Source of the DNA: Albula goreensis
Lineage: Eukaryota; Chordata; Actinopteri; Albuliformes; Albulidae
Assembly: GCA_022829145.1 (NCBI GenBank)
Contig: CM040743.1
Span: 24,464,646-24,528,645, forward strand
Reading direction: 5' to 3'
Length of the DNA: 64,000 nt
The position numbers and the translations under genes were made by a program. The notes beneath the pieces were generated by a model. It was not told the origin of the DNA. It saw only the letters and a list, made by a program, of their open reading frames with translations, and made no database searches. This document shows, piece by piece, positions 49,357 through 63,376 of the stretch (position 1 is the first letter of the stretch; every line of letters starts with the position of its first letter).

Positions 49357-52300
49357 CACTCGTGTATGCTTTTATGTATGTGTGCTACTGACTGTGATTT
49401 TGAGGTGGGTGTTCTGGGTACATTTTTTGGTTATATATTGCTAAGCTCTAGATAGTGGAAACTCACACACAGACAGCTCAGTCGATCCCAAAGTCCTGTG
49501 GTGGAGATCTCACCTCAAAAGAATCTCAGGAATACATGCTTGCTTTCACAGAACAACATATTTTCCTTGTTATGAACATTGCCTTTGTTCTTCTGTGTTG
49601 CTATGGAAACGGAATAGCCGCCATTGCGACCTGTGTGACATCCTGGTCCTGGGCATGTGACAAGTGTCTCACTTAACTATACTGTCTTTCCCTGCTTGAC
49701 TACCTCTTGTAAAAAGTGTCATCCCCCACCCTCTTGCCTGGACTAATTAGCACAGTTTGTACTTACGACATTGAATACAGATTTTCCAGCAACTTCTCTA
49801 TCATACACGTGCATCTAGCAAACAAGCTTGCCAAATACTATGCCACAAAACAACCAGAAATTATTGTCACCTACTGCATACATCCTGCTTACTGCACAAC
49901 GTAAGTCAATACTGGCTAGCCAAATATGACAACTGAAAAGAGAGTGGTGTACCAAAACATGGTCCAAGAAAACAGGTGTACATGGGAAAGCAACAGTAAC
50001 TACCATCCCACTCTTATACGTTAATTGAGGACAGCTGGAGCAGACTGTCATTTGTGGCCTGCTACTGAACTCCTGAAAGGCATGATGGGACTTGTTTCAC
50101 TGCCAAGGAGTACTTCCTTTGCCGGGCATGTGAGCTTTTCTTTACCTTTTCACTAAGGAGCAACATAGCAACAGGAATGCTATTAAGAATGCCCTGGTTT
50201 GATAAAATAAAAGCCCCTCGGGTTCGTTCTGATAATGCTTGGGATCTTAGTGGATTGGAGTATGCTGATTCCTAGTAGTTCCTCATGTGAAATGTCCTGA
50301 TGAGTGGAGAAAGATTTACTTCAATCCTGTGTATTTAAGTACAGTCTGAAAGTAATACACTACAGGAATCTCAGCTGAATCGTGTGAGTTGATGTGTATT
50401 CCTCAGTCGTCCTTAGCCATAACAAGCAAGAAAAATACCTATGAATTATACAGACTAAATTACAGCGAAGGTCATTGACAAGTTCTGGAAACAGTTGAAC
50501 AGCATGGCCAGACACTAACATCGCCTTTCAGGTTATTAGTTTGGTTCAGGTTATGAGTTTGTACACTCCATCAATACTGATATCAATAGATATACATATT
50601 ATCTGATGTAGTACAGATCAAGGAAACCCAGGTGTAAACCAGCATAACTGCACTTTGTTGTTTATGTGTAGTCTTTACTTCATCGCTCGCAGTTATACAC
50701 AAGTAATTAAGTTCAGAAATTCAGACAGGATGCCTCATTACTTTCTTTTCTTAGCCATCCATCCCTCTGTGACATAGCTAGCAAGCTAAATACAGTATAT
50801 AGCTTCTTGAAAAGCTAGCTAGTTAATCTGTGAAACATTAACAGTTGATGATATTCTCCACATCATCCTCATTGCTGTTTCCGTTTTGACACCCAGCATC
50901 AGCCTGTTGAACCTCTTCAACCCGGTGAAAACCAACCCCATCTACCGCAAAAGTTCTATTAAACGCTTTCATCATCCAACTCTTGAAGGTCAGAAAACGT
51001 ACGGTGCATGACCCCCCATGGCTGAAAAAGACTTTTTCCTGGAAGTATGGCTTCGAGCAGGCACGCGATTGGCTGGCAGCGAAGAGGGTCATGCAAGCAG
51101 AACCCTGCTGCGTTTCTGAAAGGTGAGAATCGGAACAGTCAAGCTAAGCAGTCAGCTTTCATTAGAATGCTTATCACTATGAGGCCACACAGAACAAAGG
51201 GTGTGAAACAGTGGAACACTTGACCTCTTGACCCATTGTGCTAAAAACTGAGGCTGGGCCCGGGGAGACCGTTAAGTCCTCTACACATCAACGCAATGGC
51301 CCCTGGACAAGCCAGAATTGCCGATTCTTGGGGACTATCATTCTTTTACGGTACAAGACACACCGGGGCACACCGGATCGATGGTTCTTTCCTGTATCCG
51401 CTCTGAGCCTGCATGGGGAAAACAAAATAAACATTCCAAAATGCACGGAAGCCCTCATCTTCACAATCCAGTGTAAAAATATCAGTTGTAGTACAACTTC
51501 TACATGAACATCTATATGTAACACCCCAGAAATAATAAATATAAGGCCTGTTGGTATGAATTAGGGAAAAGGTCTTCACAAATTTAATCTGAGAATGTTA
51601 TAACAAAATAAGTTTTGTCTAATGAAATAAAAACAATTAAATATATTGCAGAGGTTTGAGATAAACTTCAGTTTGACTTTTAAAGCATTTAACCCCTTCC
51701 ATTTCAATTTTATAGTCAAAATACTCCTCCCATATAGCTGCATTTTCAAGAGAACTGTTAAATGTCTACTAATTAAGTTTTCACATGGATCATAAACAAA
51801 GGGTTGCATTGTGAGTGAGTAAAATCTTCAAGCTCGATATGCAAGCAGGACAGCAAGTCATTTAAATATAGATTGGTAATCCACACAAAAAAATGAACTG
51901 TATACTGTATAATTCAACTTGTTTGTATAGTTTATTGTAATTATCATTTTTTTTTTTTTTACTAGCTTGCTAACAAACACCTGTCACCAGCAAGCCATGG
52001 TGCCTTTGTGGTCCATATAACAAAATAATACACAGAAGTCATTGGTCAACCAAGAAGACGGTGGTCAACTGATAAGGTAGCTCGATATTTTGTCAGAAAT
52101 CCTTTAGGTAGTAGATCATGTTTCAACTATCTGAGGCAACTTGCCAAGATTGTATGTTCCATTTTGAAAGCTGCAGACAGAAATACGTTAACAAATGTAA
52201 ACGGGACAACACAGAAGAGCCTAAATAATATCCTGACAATCAGCAAGCCTTTGTTTTTTGTCCGTCTATTTACCATGCTATGTAAACACAACACATTCAC

Positions 52301-54308
52301 TTCAACCGGTTTTTAGAGCAGTTCACTTTTTCTACTTCCTGTGAAAGCTTAAATTATTTCCAAGCTGCACTTTCATGCCCTGGGACTGAATGAATGCCTG
52401 AAAGCCACATGCATCCCAGTGATTAAAAGCTCACAAGGTGGAGTTTTCTTTGCTAACCGTTTGGTCACCCACAGGTGGTAGAATCACCATGGATACAGTC
52501 TGCATTCCTTTCTAATTTGGCTACAAATTCCATTATTGAAAAATACAGTCCGCCATCTTTGTTTCACCCATTTATTTATTGCAAGCATTAACAGTTGACT
52601 AACTGTAATCAGTTGAATATATTTGAACTACTTTTCTGATGTACAAGTTGCTTAACACTTGAAAGTCAAATAGGTCCATACAAACTCTTTCCTTAGTTTT
52701 TTAGTAGTAGTAACTGCAACATTTTTCAGAGTAACAATACTGTACAACATATGGTTGTGAGTCATTTCTTTTCCATTGCAATAGAAAATCATGAAATAAT
52801 ATGATCAAGTAAAATATTTTATGCCTATAAACACCATTTGTATTCTCGTAATAATTAAAACCTGCTGTGTTATAACAATAAAGCGGATGTACTCTCAAGG
52901 TTCTCACATGCTCGGTTACAACGAAAAAAACCAATAAACTACAAGAATGCCAGGACCCATTTCACGGTTACTAAATTTTCCATAAAAAAATCAATGATCC
53001 TATACATTTCTATGGATAGCAAGCTGTTTTCCCAGCCACAAGCTCGTAAATCTCTATGCTCGCAGTCACAGAGCAGAATCAAAGAACATCAAATCCTTCT
53101 GCTCATAGAATAGAGCGCTTTCCGGATTTCATTATTTTCTTAAAATTACGTGCTCACTTAGCATTGTGAGCAACTCGAAAGATGCACCCCCCGCCCACTG
53201 CCTCCACACCTGTCAGAGCTGCAGAAAGCAGAGATATAAAAAGCTAGCAACGCTGATTGCAGTGCCCCACTGAAGCTGGGCAATTTAGCGGTGTGTGGCG
53301 GGTGGAACGACTGGGAACTGGCCACAGAGAGCTGAGCCCGTGACTGCGTAATGCCCCAGGTATAGCCTGCCTTGGGATTTGGTGTCAGTAAAGAGCTTAA
53401 AGTTAATATCATAATGTGAACGTTGTGGGAAATCTGATCGGGTGACAAGGGACACCAAAGCCTCGTCACAAAAAAGCGTCCTGAGGCCTCACTGATGACA
53501 TCCCCCTTATCTCACAGTACCCATTGGTTGAACTCTCAGGATCGCAGCGAGAGGGGAAAAAGCAACCCCCCTCCCCAAATGCATGAGTCATGTGCAGTTC
53601 GACCTGACCAGAACGAGTGCCGGCTCCTGTTAACAAGAGTTGATAGGGAGTGGTCCCCAGAGTGAGCAGAGAGACATCGGCCTGCCCACTAAGGGGAAAA
53701 ACAGATGTACTCCTCGTCTCCTTTCCATGGGCAAGGTCTTTCTATAACAAATCCTGCCGTGTTTTTCCCCTTTTTCCCAAAACTGAACCGAGGTCAGCCA
53801 TTTTTGCCACAGCCAGGAGAAGATCCACACTTGCTACTTAAACAGACTGGGGCCTATGAACCAGAAACTCAAATTAAGGCCAGCTAAGCAGAACACAGAA
53901 TCACTGATTAATGACCTGGACTGCAGACTGGCTAAGTGGCCCTTGAATGATTGAGTAATAGAACTATCATAGGCCGAATAAGCAGATTATAGATTTACTG
54001 AGTGATATAACTCTTAGAAGCAGTGACTCATAGAGCCATTTAAGTAATAAGTGGATAACATAATCACTAATCAATATAACTTTCACAGGGATTACAGAAT
54101 TATAATATATTGGAGGCCTTCCCTCTCATCCAAACCTCCCACATCCCACACATAGCCTTTCCCTGCATTCAATGTCTTTGGTTTAGAAAGAAAAGGCTAT
54201 TTACTTATGTGCACTTATAGTCATTACTTGTGCTAAAAAAGAAAAAAATCAACTTTTTTTTAAAACCTATAAGGTACTTTCAAGCAAGATTTCAAAGCAG
54301 CTCTTGGA

Positions 54309-54739
54309 CAGTAAAGTCTGAAAGTATTTGGAAATCTGTGGTTTAAAAACAGTGTCATATTTGTAATCAAACAATTCACAACAATTAACAATTAGCAGAT
54401 TCATAGCTTTTATTCATGTGCAGTTTTACACATTTTGGTTTCACCATGTTTTATATGCAGCCCCTCCCCCATTTCAGAGCTCCATGACGACTTGCCGTCA
54501 TGTTGATACAAAAGAATCTTGGTCTCATCTGTCCACAAGACCAATTTCCAGAACTCTGCAGGCTAATAAACTGTTTTACATTGTGAAATCAAAATGTATA
54601 ATATTAAACTTGAATAGAAATTGACAATCTGAACTTTTTCTACATGCGATTGAGCACAAATCTAACTTTGTAGAGTGCACAGAGCTAAATAACCTTCCAT
54701 TTTTATTCGCAGGTAGCCTAATACTTTCAGCCAATACTG
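54309..54739 (-). mobile_element. Internally deleted Tc1/mariner remnant
   Basis: The ends are inverted: left CAGTAAAGTCTGAAAGTATT, right (inverted) CAGTATTGGCTGAAAGTATT. Inner inverted segments include ACATTTTGGTTTCACCATG (near 54430) and, inverted, ACATTTTGATTTCACAATG (near 54580). Between them a minus-strand scrap (about 54513-54556) reads EFWKLVLWTDETKIL, the first-aspartate block of Tc1 transposases. At 431 bp most of the gene is missing. The flanking TA is not preserved. Confidence 0.75.
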
Positions 54740-57700
54740 TTCATAATCACATACTTAAAAATCTGTCTGAGTTCTGTCTGAGAATAATCCCTTAATGGAG
54801 GCCAATATTTTGACAATTCACTTCTACATTTGATCACAAACCACGTCCACAGGTTTTGAACGTTTCCTGATATTTTGGTGGAGTAACATCTAATCTCTAA
54901 ACCAATTAAAACAAGAAGGTCAGAGGAGTTTGAGTGCGAAACACTGAGCGGCCCACCAGGCTCATTATTCCTCGCAGTCATGAAGCCTGATTCTGTCTGG
55001 CCGTCTCCCTCTCTCACACACTAACCCCTGGACTTCACACTACACCAACACACAGCCTCCTGAGGGCGATAAATTTCCCTCCCTTCCTAATTGAGCTGCC
55101 CTTGAAAATAGCTGCAGGTTATTTATAGTTCTCCTGGTCGAGTATCAAAACAGCAACCTTGAACGGCCAGTCCGGCGCAAGTCACGTACTGCGACGAAAA
55201 AAAAAAGCCCATGGGGGAAGGGGGGGCAGAGCGCATTCCCATCCTAGGGGGTGAGCCTGTCCAAGAGCAATGCAAATTAGCGTTAAAGAAGGACGGCATG
55301 TTTTGCTACGCTTGGGTCCCCTGGAGCCGCTTAAATCCCTACTAAAGATAGGTACTAAAGACACAGAACTGAACCCTTGGTCACCAACAGTTTGAATGTG
55401 GACAAGAAATCAATGGAAGCTGGCTCTGTTGGTTTAAGCAAACTACCCCATGACACCCAGGCTAATCTGCACGTTGTATTCGAATGTGATTCATTCAGAA
55501 TTACAAAACAGCCAGTCAGGGTGCAAGGGGGGGACCTCAAGAATTAAGGAGTTATTAAGGTCTGAAAAAACAATGAAAGCATAAGCGTGAATTGGCTGCC
55601 TGATTTAGAAATGCCTGGGGGTGGGCAGTGAGAGGGGAAATTTTGCTTCCAATAAGTTTGAGGTCAATTTGCAGAGCATTTGACTGGCTAAGCCTCATCA
55701 GGTGTGATGAACTCACCTTTCATTCCCCTGTCATGATGAACAAATGCTAAGATATACTTTTGTTTTGGTCACTATGTGGGTCAACTAAGCAGGTCTGCAT
55801 CAGATGCAATGGGACATGTCAACACATGGTACACGAAAAATTAGACATGCTTTAAGGAAATATTAGTATGTCAGGCAGAAATGCTGATATGAAAAAGATC
55901 ACATTTTTCTTTCAGTGAAGCACTACATTTTTTACATTACATTTCAATTTTCTTCACAGTCAAAAATTAGTTATGAACTAATTGAGGTGACACTTCAACT
56001 AAGGATGTAAGTGTGAGGCTCCTTTGGAAGTGGGTATCCTTTAAATTGGAAGTAGAAGTCAATGAGCTAGAAGCTTCTGTTGCATTAAGCAAAAATGAAA
56101 AGTGTGTGCTTTATTCAGTTATGTAACGGTTCTTAAACTAAAACCATGATTCATAAATTCACAGTCTTGATTTGTGGTTTGTACAACTTCAGCCATTTAT
56201 AATTTTTGGTTGTTTGTGCAGACAGTCCTCAATATATTGTCATCCTCAAAAGGTCATCCCAGTGATCATGAGAGCTCTGCGAGTGTAACTCATGGTTTGC
56301 TTTTTTTTTGCATAGAAGACCAAATAAAGATAAGAAACTAAATATTTGTGGTTTATTTTTATAGCTAGCTAGTTAGTTTCACTTGTTTATTGTGTCTAGT
56401 GATTTTGCACCATAGGTAGCTAGCCAATCGTTTGACTACTTCAATAGATTTGTGCAGCCAATCTGGTGAACTAGCATTTGGTATCCAGCATGTTATTTTC
56501 CTAATAGTATACTTAATTATAATTAGATAAACATATTCAGATCCAAATTAACGAGGTCCAATTGTTACCTTTTACAAATTAAAACCACTAGAACAACTGT
56601 AGACTAAGGCATGTTTTTTTTTTTGGCATGTCTTTCATGTTTTTTTATATAATACAAAATACACAGATACAACAAATAATGTGCAATTACTAGTTCAATT
56701 CCATACTCTTAAAAATGTTTTGAGAGAAAGAATAATGCTACATAGTATACTCAGACAATGTCTTATGCTGCAGTGCAATGGTCGACTGGTTGCCATGGCT
56801 ATACCTGCAGCGTAACTATTTTTTTGTGGAAACCTTATGTTTATGTAAGGTGTTTATGCATTCATATGCTCTGTTGAACTAAGAACAGTTGAATATGGTG
56901 AATTATTAATAACAGGCACGTATCTCAACACGGTATATGTCTTAGTTCTTCTTTATGGTAATAGGTGTGGCATTCTTCTGATCCTTGATGAACGTTTTCA
57001 TATAATTCAAGACAGTTGGCTCAACGCAGACGACAGTGAATTGTATTAATCCTCACCATCACACCTAAACAACTTTACACAGATATAGCATTGCATCACC
57101 CCATTCCCACCCACAAGCAAACTGCTTTGACAAACATTGACCCTTCTGGAACCTTCCCTGAGCACAATCTTTCATCCCCGCAGCATACATTTCAGACATG
57201 CCTCCTCCAATGACACAGCCAGTGAGGACAGTGCATGTATCTGATCAGCAAGGGACCTTTGGTTCAGTCCAAAGTTAGCTGGCGCTAATGCTCACAGGAT
57301 CAGGGAGCAAGTTCTGTCTGGTCAACATCTCTCATATTAACACGGCCATCGTGGCTTGACGGCCATCACCCGCCTGTGACACGAAAATGACTGTTGCTGA
57401 CCGGGAGCTGGTGATAGGTAATGTATTCCTTTTAGCAGGTATCTGAGACAGCAAAATGATCTTTTGACACAGTGTCTGATGTCAAAACAAAATCGGTCAT
57501 GTCAAAAAAACTTAAGAACGAGTTTGGATTTGAACATATAGCCTTTTAGCCTGAAGCTGAATCCAATTTTATCCTTTTTTCAGTTTTTGTTTGGGCTCTT
57601 GCAGTTTCAGCTCCAAGAAAGTTATATTAACTCCAAGCCACCATGAAGCTCCATAAATCATGTCATATTCTGTGTGTGCTTTTTTTTTTTTTGGGGGGGT

Positions 57701-58311
57701 TGGTAAATAATTTTTATCAACAAAAAAACTGCAGTCACTAACGCACAGAGGGAGCCATGTGCACCCTCATGGATTGGCTGCAGTTTGATGCCCTGAAGGC
57801 TTGTGGGACAAAATGCAAAGTCGGCCCTGGAATGCTGCCCTGTGTGGAAAATATTCGCAGCATCGGCCAAAAAAATGAATGTGCTCTCGGTCCAGCTGTG
57901 GAGCCCTGAGAGGTCGACCAGACTCAGGCTGGGGCTGTGGGGGAGGGGCTGGGCTATGAGTGGATTGTGCCCACAAGCACTGATCCAGGATGAGCTAACC
58001 CAATGTATAATCCTAAACTGCACCATTGTGTGCTGAAACATTACACTGATCTAGGGTTATTGATTAGGGACAAAACTGGGAGGGAGAGGGAGGGGATTGT
58101 GGCATGTGAAACACATGCATGATTCCATTCTTACACTTTGTGTAACTGGCCTCTCTGAGGCTCTTGAGGTTTTTTTTCCATTGCTGGCCCTCTTTCAGAA
58201 AACAAATGGCAAAGAGGGGCCTGTCACTGAATGTCAGTGGGAGCCACATTAGCACGAACCGCATTCTCTTACTGTTTTTGTAAAAGCGAGGACCAGCGAA
58301 GAGACACTGCA

Positions 58312-58316
<5 letters not shown>

Positions 58317-58338
<22 letters not shown>
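58317..58338 (+). repeat. Poly-A tract (22 A)
   Basis: Homopolymer; no SINE or LINE body recognised upstream of it. Confidence 0.9.
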
Positions 58339-58342
<4 letters not shown>

Positions 58343-58520
58343 GCAGAAGAGAAGACGTTAACACGCAGCAGAGGACACAGCTAATGGACACCAAAAGAAA
58401 ACTCTCGGCACAGAGATTACAGGCTGCGGATCTCACTTGGCAATTTAAAACCACTTTGCTGAAGTCATGCCTCTTCTAAGGGGGTGTGCTTTCAGCTTTT
58501 GCTGCACCAAAGGGACAAGC

Positions 58521-58544
58521 AAAAAAAAAAAAAAAAAAAAAAAC
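58521..58544 (+). repeat. Poly-A tract (24 A)
   Basis: A second homopolymer 200 bp from the first, on the same strand. The sequence between the two runs, including GTTAACACGCAGCAGAGGAC, has no recognisable family. Confidence 0.9.
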
Positions 58545-59578
58545 AGGAAAAAAGGTGGATGACCTTTGAGACTGCATTACTGCCTAAGGTTTTAGCGGGG
58601 TAATCCAGGCCACCGAGGGCTCTTACCACAGCAGAGACAGCGGAGTCAAAAGCTCTAGTATGCTGTCATTCTTGACCCACATGTCAGATATAAGACTGTA
58701 TCATATGGTATAAATAAGCAACACAATCATTTCACTTATATACCCATGGTCATGGGTAGAGGGTATTTTCTTTCCTGACCATGATATTTTGCAAGAACAC
58801 AGTATGGGTATGAGCTCACTGAGCTGTGGAGGGGAAAAAAAAAAAACAGAGAAAGAATTTGAAAATTAAATTTACAGTGCTCCTGAGCTGCTATGGAGAG
58901 CATAACGCTGTTAGCGATGGTGATTTAAGGGCGGGGGGGAAGGGCAAAAGGACTGTTCCTGGAAAGTTTCAATTGAAAATGCATGAGGAACAAGCCCCAA
59001 CAGAATAGATGAGGATCATCTGTCAGTGAGCTGAACTGGTAAAACATTTATCTCAAGATCATAGTTATAGGGTGAGTTGGGTGGTGGTGGTAGTGGGGTG
59101 GGGGAATAGATTCTCATCTCTTGAGACATAACAAAGACATAGTGTGTTTACTGGGCCAGTCTGCTAAAATCATGGAGTTTGAGCCATTGTTCAACCACCA
59201 ATGAGATAATCTCAATAATACCCAGGGCTCAATTTCACATGCTATGGAATGTGTCTTCCAGACTGACCATAGGACTCCTATTGTATGATCAAGGGTACAT
59301 TAACAAGGTCAAAGGGTACCCAGGGCTCTTTTCTGAAAATGCAGCGATTCTACTAACCATTTTAAATTCATATGTAACTGGACACCAAATCTAATTCTAC
59401 GATGATGGAGTAAGTCAGAGGATAACTGAAAAACAACAACAAGACAGAGCTTTTTGCCAGTCATAACTTCGTACATGGCATCTGAATGGCAGATTTCCAA
59501 AGACTTGGTCTGTCTTCCCAACATACTTTCCCCGGGTTTGTTTTCTTTGTAAATGCAACCCTGTGTGACTCTGATTAT

Positions 59579-59700
59579 TAGGTAACACTTTGCATAAAGT
59601 TGAACCTGTGCCTGTGTATTTACATTGTTCTATTGGTATCCACAAGTTAATACATAATAGCCGCATTGTACGTATCATGAATTAGCGATTATGCTGTTAC
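59579..59700 (+). mobile_element. Possible end of a GGTAACACTTT-type non-autonomous transposon
   Basis: TTAGGTAACACTTTGCATAA at 59579 resembles the terminus of common fish MITE-like repeats. No matching inverted end was found, so this is a fragment at best. Confidence 0.25.
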
Positions 59701-62700
59701 GTTCACAATGAAATTAGACGTTTATAAAACTAAGTAAAACAATGCCAGTCTGGTTAAATTTCAGTTATTACGGGAATTAAAACTGTACACCAGGAGGGCG
59801 AAAGCACCAATTGTTTTTATATAGTGTAACGATTTGTACTTACATAATATGAACTAACATTCTGAAGTGCTGTTTCACGTATTTAATTAAAGCATCACTA
59901 TCTCTTGTTCTGTGCTGTCTACGTAAAGTCTTACTAAATATTCTATTTATGATATCTATGCTACCAGTACGCTGCACTTTCTATGCACTCAAAGGTTTTT
60001 TTAAATGTCACCTGGCTTGTGGTTACAGTATCAGTCCTATGACTGAGTAGCATCAAATTCCCACCCTGGAAGTATAACCACAGGTGTCCATGGTCTCTCT
60101 TCTTGACGAGCATTCTCCACATCAATTCACCGTCACAGAGAGGGGCGATGACAAGTTCGTGATGGATTCCTTTTCTGTCAATAGCGGGAGCTGCTTCGTG
60201 TCACAAACATCAAGTTACGCTCTGGCCCTCCAAGCCATCTAGGCCCAAAAACCTTAACTCATAACTTTAAGCAACAGCTTGTTAAAATGAGCGGCCAAGG
60301 AGGCAGTAGAAACAGCTGAAGATTAGCTTTCCCGGCAATTTGATAGTGACTGATCTCTTGTCCTGATGGGCCTTGCAGCTTGACAAGGTGGCACATGGGA
60401 ATTCCTTCCAACACACTCTCCATCTGCCACAGTTGTATGGAATCCAGTTAAAGCATATGAATCACCTTCTTGAAGCAACGACACTCAGAAACATTGGATT
60501 CACGATGCAGGGAAATTTCCACCAAAAACCTTGCAGATTTTCACCTATTCCTGACCACATGCTATCTCTCCATGTGGTTTTACAACTCTTTGCTTTGGTG
60601 GTAAACTGTGCATAAACAAAGAGCTAGTTTACTGAAACCAGAAGGTAAACACTTCTTAATAAGGAAGATTCGTCATCACTGTCCTTTCACCGACCACAAC
60701 ATTGCTTAAGAGTCGGAGGCTTAATTAAAAGATTTTCTGTAGCCAAATTCTCATGCAAGCAAATGAGGGCTCCAACACAACATAAACATACAAAACAAAT
60801 CTGTGGCAATTAGCAGTTGTTTGGCTTGTTGGAGGGGCATTCAAGGTCCTATCCAAAGCCTGTGAGTTTGAGCAAGTGTAACGGGCTGAACTTCTGTACC
60901 TTGTTTACATCATCTTCAGCATTGGGCATGAATCTAGGGTAGTTCCAAAAAGAAACAAAAGTCACTTGTAAAGCTTGATGTAACCAGCGTTATGCCATCA
61001 GAATATAAGAGCTTGGTCCAACTAGAACCCGGTGTACATTTAATACTATAATACTGGTTAAATTTTAATTTCAGACAGTCAGTAGGATAGCTTTAGCCAT
61101 TAGGTGACCTTTAAAGCAAATCTTTCTTCGCTTCTACATATGGTGTGACATGACAGAAGTAGACACAGAACTGTAACTCTGAAGTCTTATTGTCAGTTTC
61201 AGAACATGAGCTGAACTATGGCAAAATGGTGCAGCATGTATTTCTCATTGTTCTAAGGAATCAAGATCCATGGTGTGCCTGGAATTTCCATGAACAGCCT
61301 TCAGGACAATGTAGCTCCTCTGAATCTCCCACCACCCGAGTCCTCACCCCTCTAAACTAAGAAACAACAGCAGATTTACTCTCTGCAAAGGCATCCTATT
61401 ACTAAATCTACACCTTCAACTTTGCAAAAACATTACATTCTGCAGCAGGTTGCCACACAATGAGCTGCATCACCTCACATTTAAAAAAAGCATACAGAAG
61501 TCCTCACACTCAGCTATACTCTACTGAAAGATGGCAGTGTTGAATATTTCACTGAGGCCTACAGACAAGATTTCCCTTTCAGGCAACACATCACCATGGC
61601 AATTTATCTTCAAACATTTTCACTGTTTGACAAATTTGGCCTTTGTAGGAAAATCAACAGCGTATCAAAACGCAAGGAGCGCAAAAGCATGTATCGGCTG
61701 GATCTGAACAAGCATGAACATATCGTTATGAAGCAGACCATGGTGGTCCCATTGAAACGGGCCTAACCACCACCTTACAAACATAAAAAGCCTGCTGTGG
61801 TGGACGAAAAAAAATTAGGGACACCAACGTCATGGCCTAGCAACTCAAGTCAAACATCCTGCATCATTACATTAATTTATATATAAACCATTAACTGGAA
61901 ATAGCAGACCGACACCAAAGTGTGGAAATGTGAGCACAAGCAACCCTCTCTAGACCGTTCTGGAACAATACAGCATAATACTTTCCTTTTATAGGAGCAT
62001 CAATTAAAGACTTACATGTAGCAGCTATGCGGGAACATAATGAGTTTTATGGCACCATTACAAGCTTCCCCAATCAGTACTGCTGTTTTCTTACACCAAG
62101 GGGTTTTATGTAACATTGCAGTGTGTACACAATACTGCATTCTTTCGTCCAGCCTGCTTCCTTTCACTCGTCTAATTGCAATTTCCAGTTGAGAACTTGC
62201 TGCGCATTATTAGGTGAAGAATTATTATGGCCTTGTGTTTGAGGACAACTTTGTGGAGGTATTACACAGACCCTGATTAACTCTGATTCAGGACACTACT
62301 GCTCACTTAGACTAAGCAACGGCGTAAATATTTGATTTTGTCTGACATCAGAGCTAATCAGTTCAGTATAATACCATCCCCTCTTCCAATATGCAATATG
62401 CAAAAACAAAACATTGCATCTCTTTTATGACGCCAATGGACTGGAACTTTATACATTTAGGACGTCTTTCCACACAAGCTACAATCATATTTTTAAAATT
62501 TGCAACATCCTTTCAAAGATCTCGTGAAAGTTGCCTGCACGTTCAAGGATATGTTTTAACTCGATGCGATGTTTTATTTTGAGAATCCATCCTAGCTCTC
62601 AGCATGAACTCCGTGGTTCTGAAAGCGGAGACTTTCTGTGTTTATTTGCTTTTGATTGCCGTTCGTAAGTTGAAACCCGCTACTTTAGTCCATGAGGTTA

Positions 62701-63310
62701 GCTGTGCCAGCAGCTGTATTTGTCGAAACACGCTTTCCTGCATCTCGACTCTTGGCTGTCAGTCTTTGAAAATCCCTTGTTAAAAACTGGATCAATGTTC
62801 CCCCTTTGCAGTAGGGTAATCATGCTAAGTACTGAGAGTACTGAGAAACAAAACTGGCTGATTCAGCAGCCCCTAAAGTAAAATTCAGTTTGTCCCTTAC
62901 AACAAAACTCTAAACCAGTGATTTGGTATGGCATAACAGAGAACGAATACAAATTATATCTCTATATCTCTCATACAAAATGAGTAGCTGGTTACATATG
63001 TCATTATATGTTACCACAATCAGCCCTATTGGTTAGGGTTTTTTGGCAGCACATACATATGTTTGACACAAATTTTCACCACAAAGCTAGGGAGCTTTAG
63101 GAGTGGATTCAGTGAAGAGTGGTAAATCTATGCACACCAGCGATCTTACCGTACAGGGTTTGGTTTATATCTAAAAATGATTTACACAAAGTAAATGTCA
63201 TAAAGATCCATGTGCGTAATTCTAAATAATATGAGACACAACCCCTTTGCCTTCTGTAGTGGACTGATTCTTTCTGAGGACTCCAACAGAATAAATAAAT
63301 ACAGTCATAA

Positions 63311-63311
63311 A

Positions 63312-63371
<60 letters not shown>

Positions 63372-63376
63372 ATATA
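63311..63376 (+). repeat. (TA)n(TG)n(TATG)n compound microsatellite
   Basis: TA repeats (63311-63322), TG repeats (to about 63354), then five TATG units ending in TATATA. Confidence 0.95.

Noticed and set aside
57230-57310. Possible SINE with GGTTCAGTCC B-box core
   Set aside because: No A box or tail nearby; a single short match is not enough.
57658-58041. 127-codon minus-strand frame in a GC-rich spot
   Set aside because: No domain; upstream of grb10 exon 1 and without splice sites supporting it as a 5' exon.
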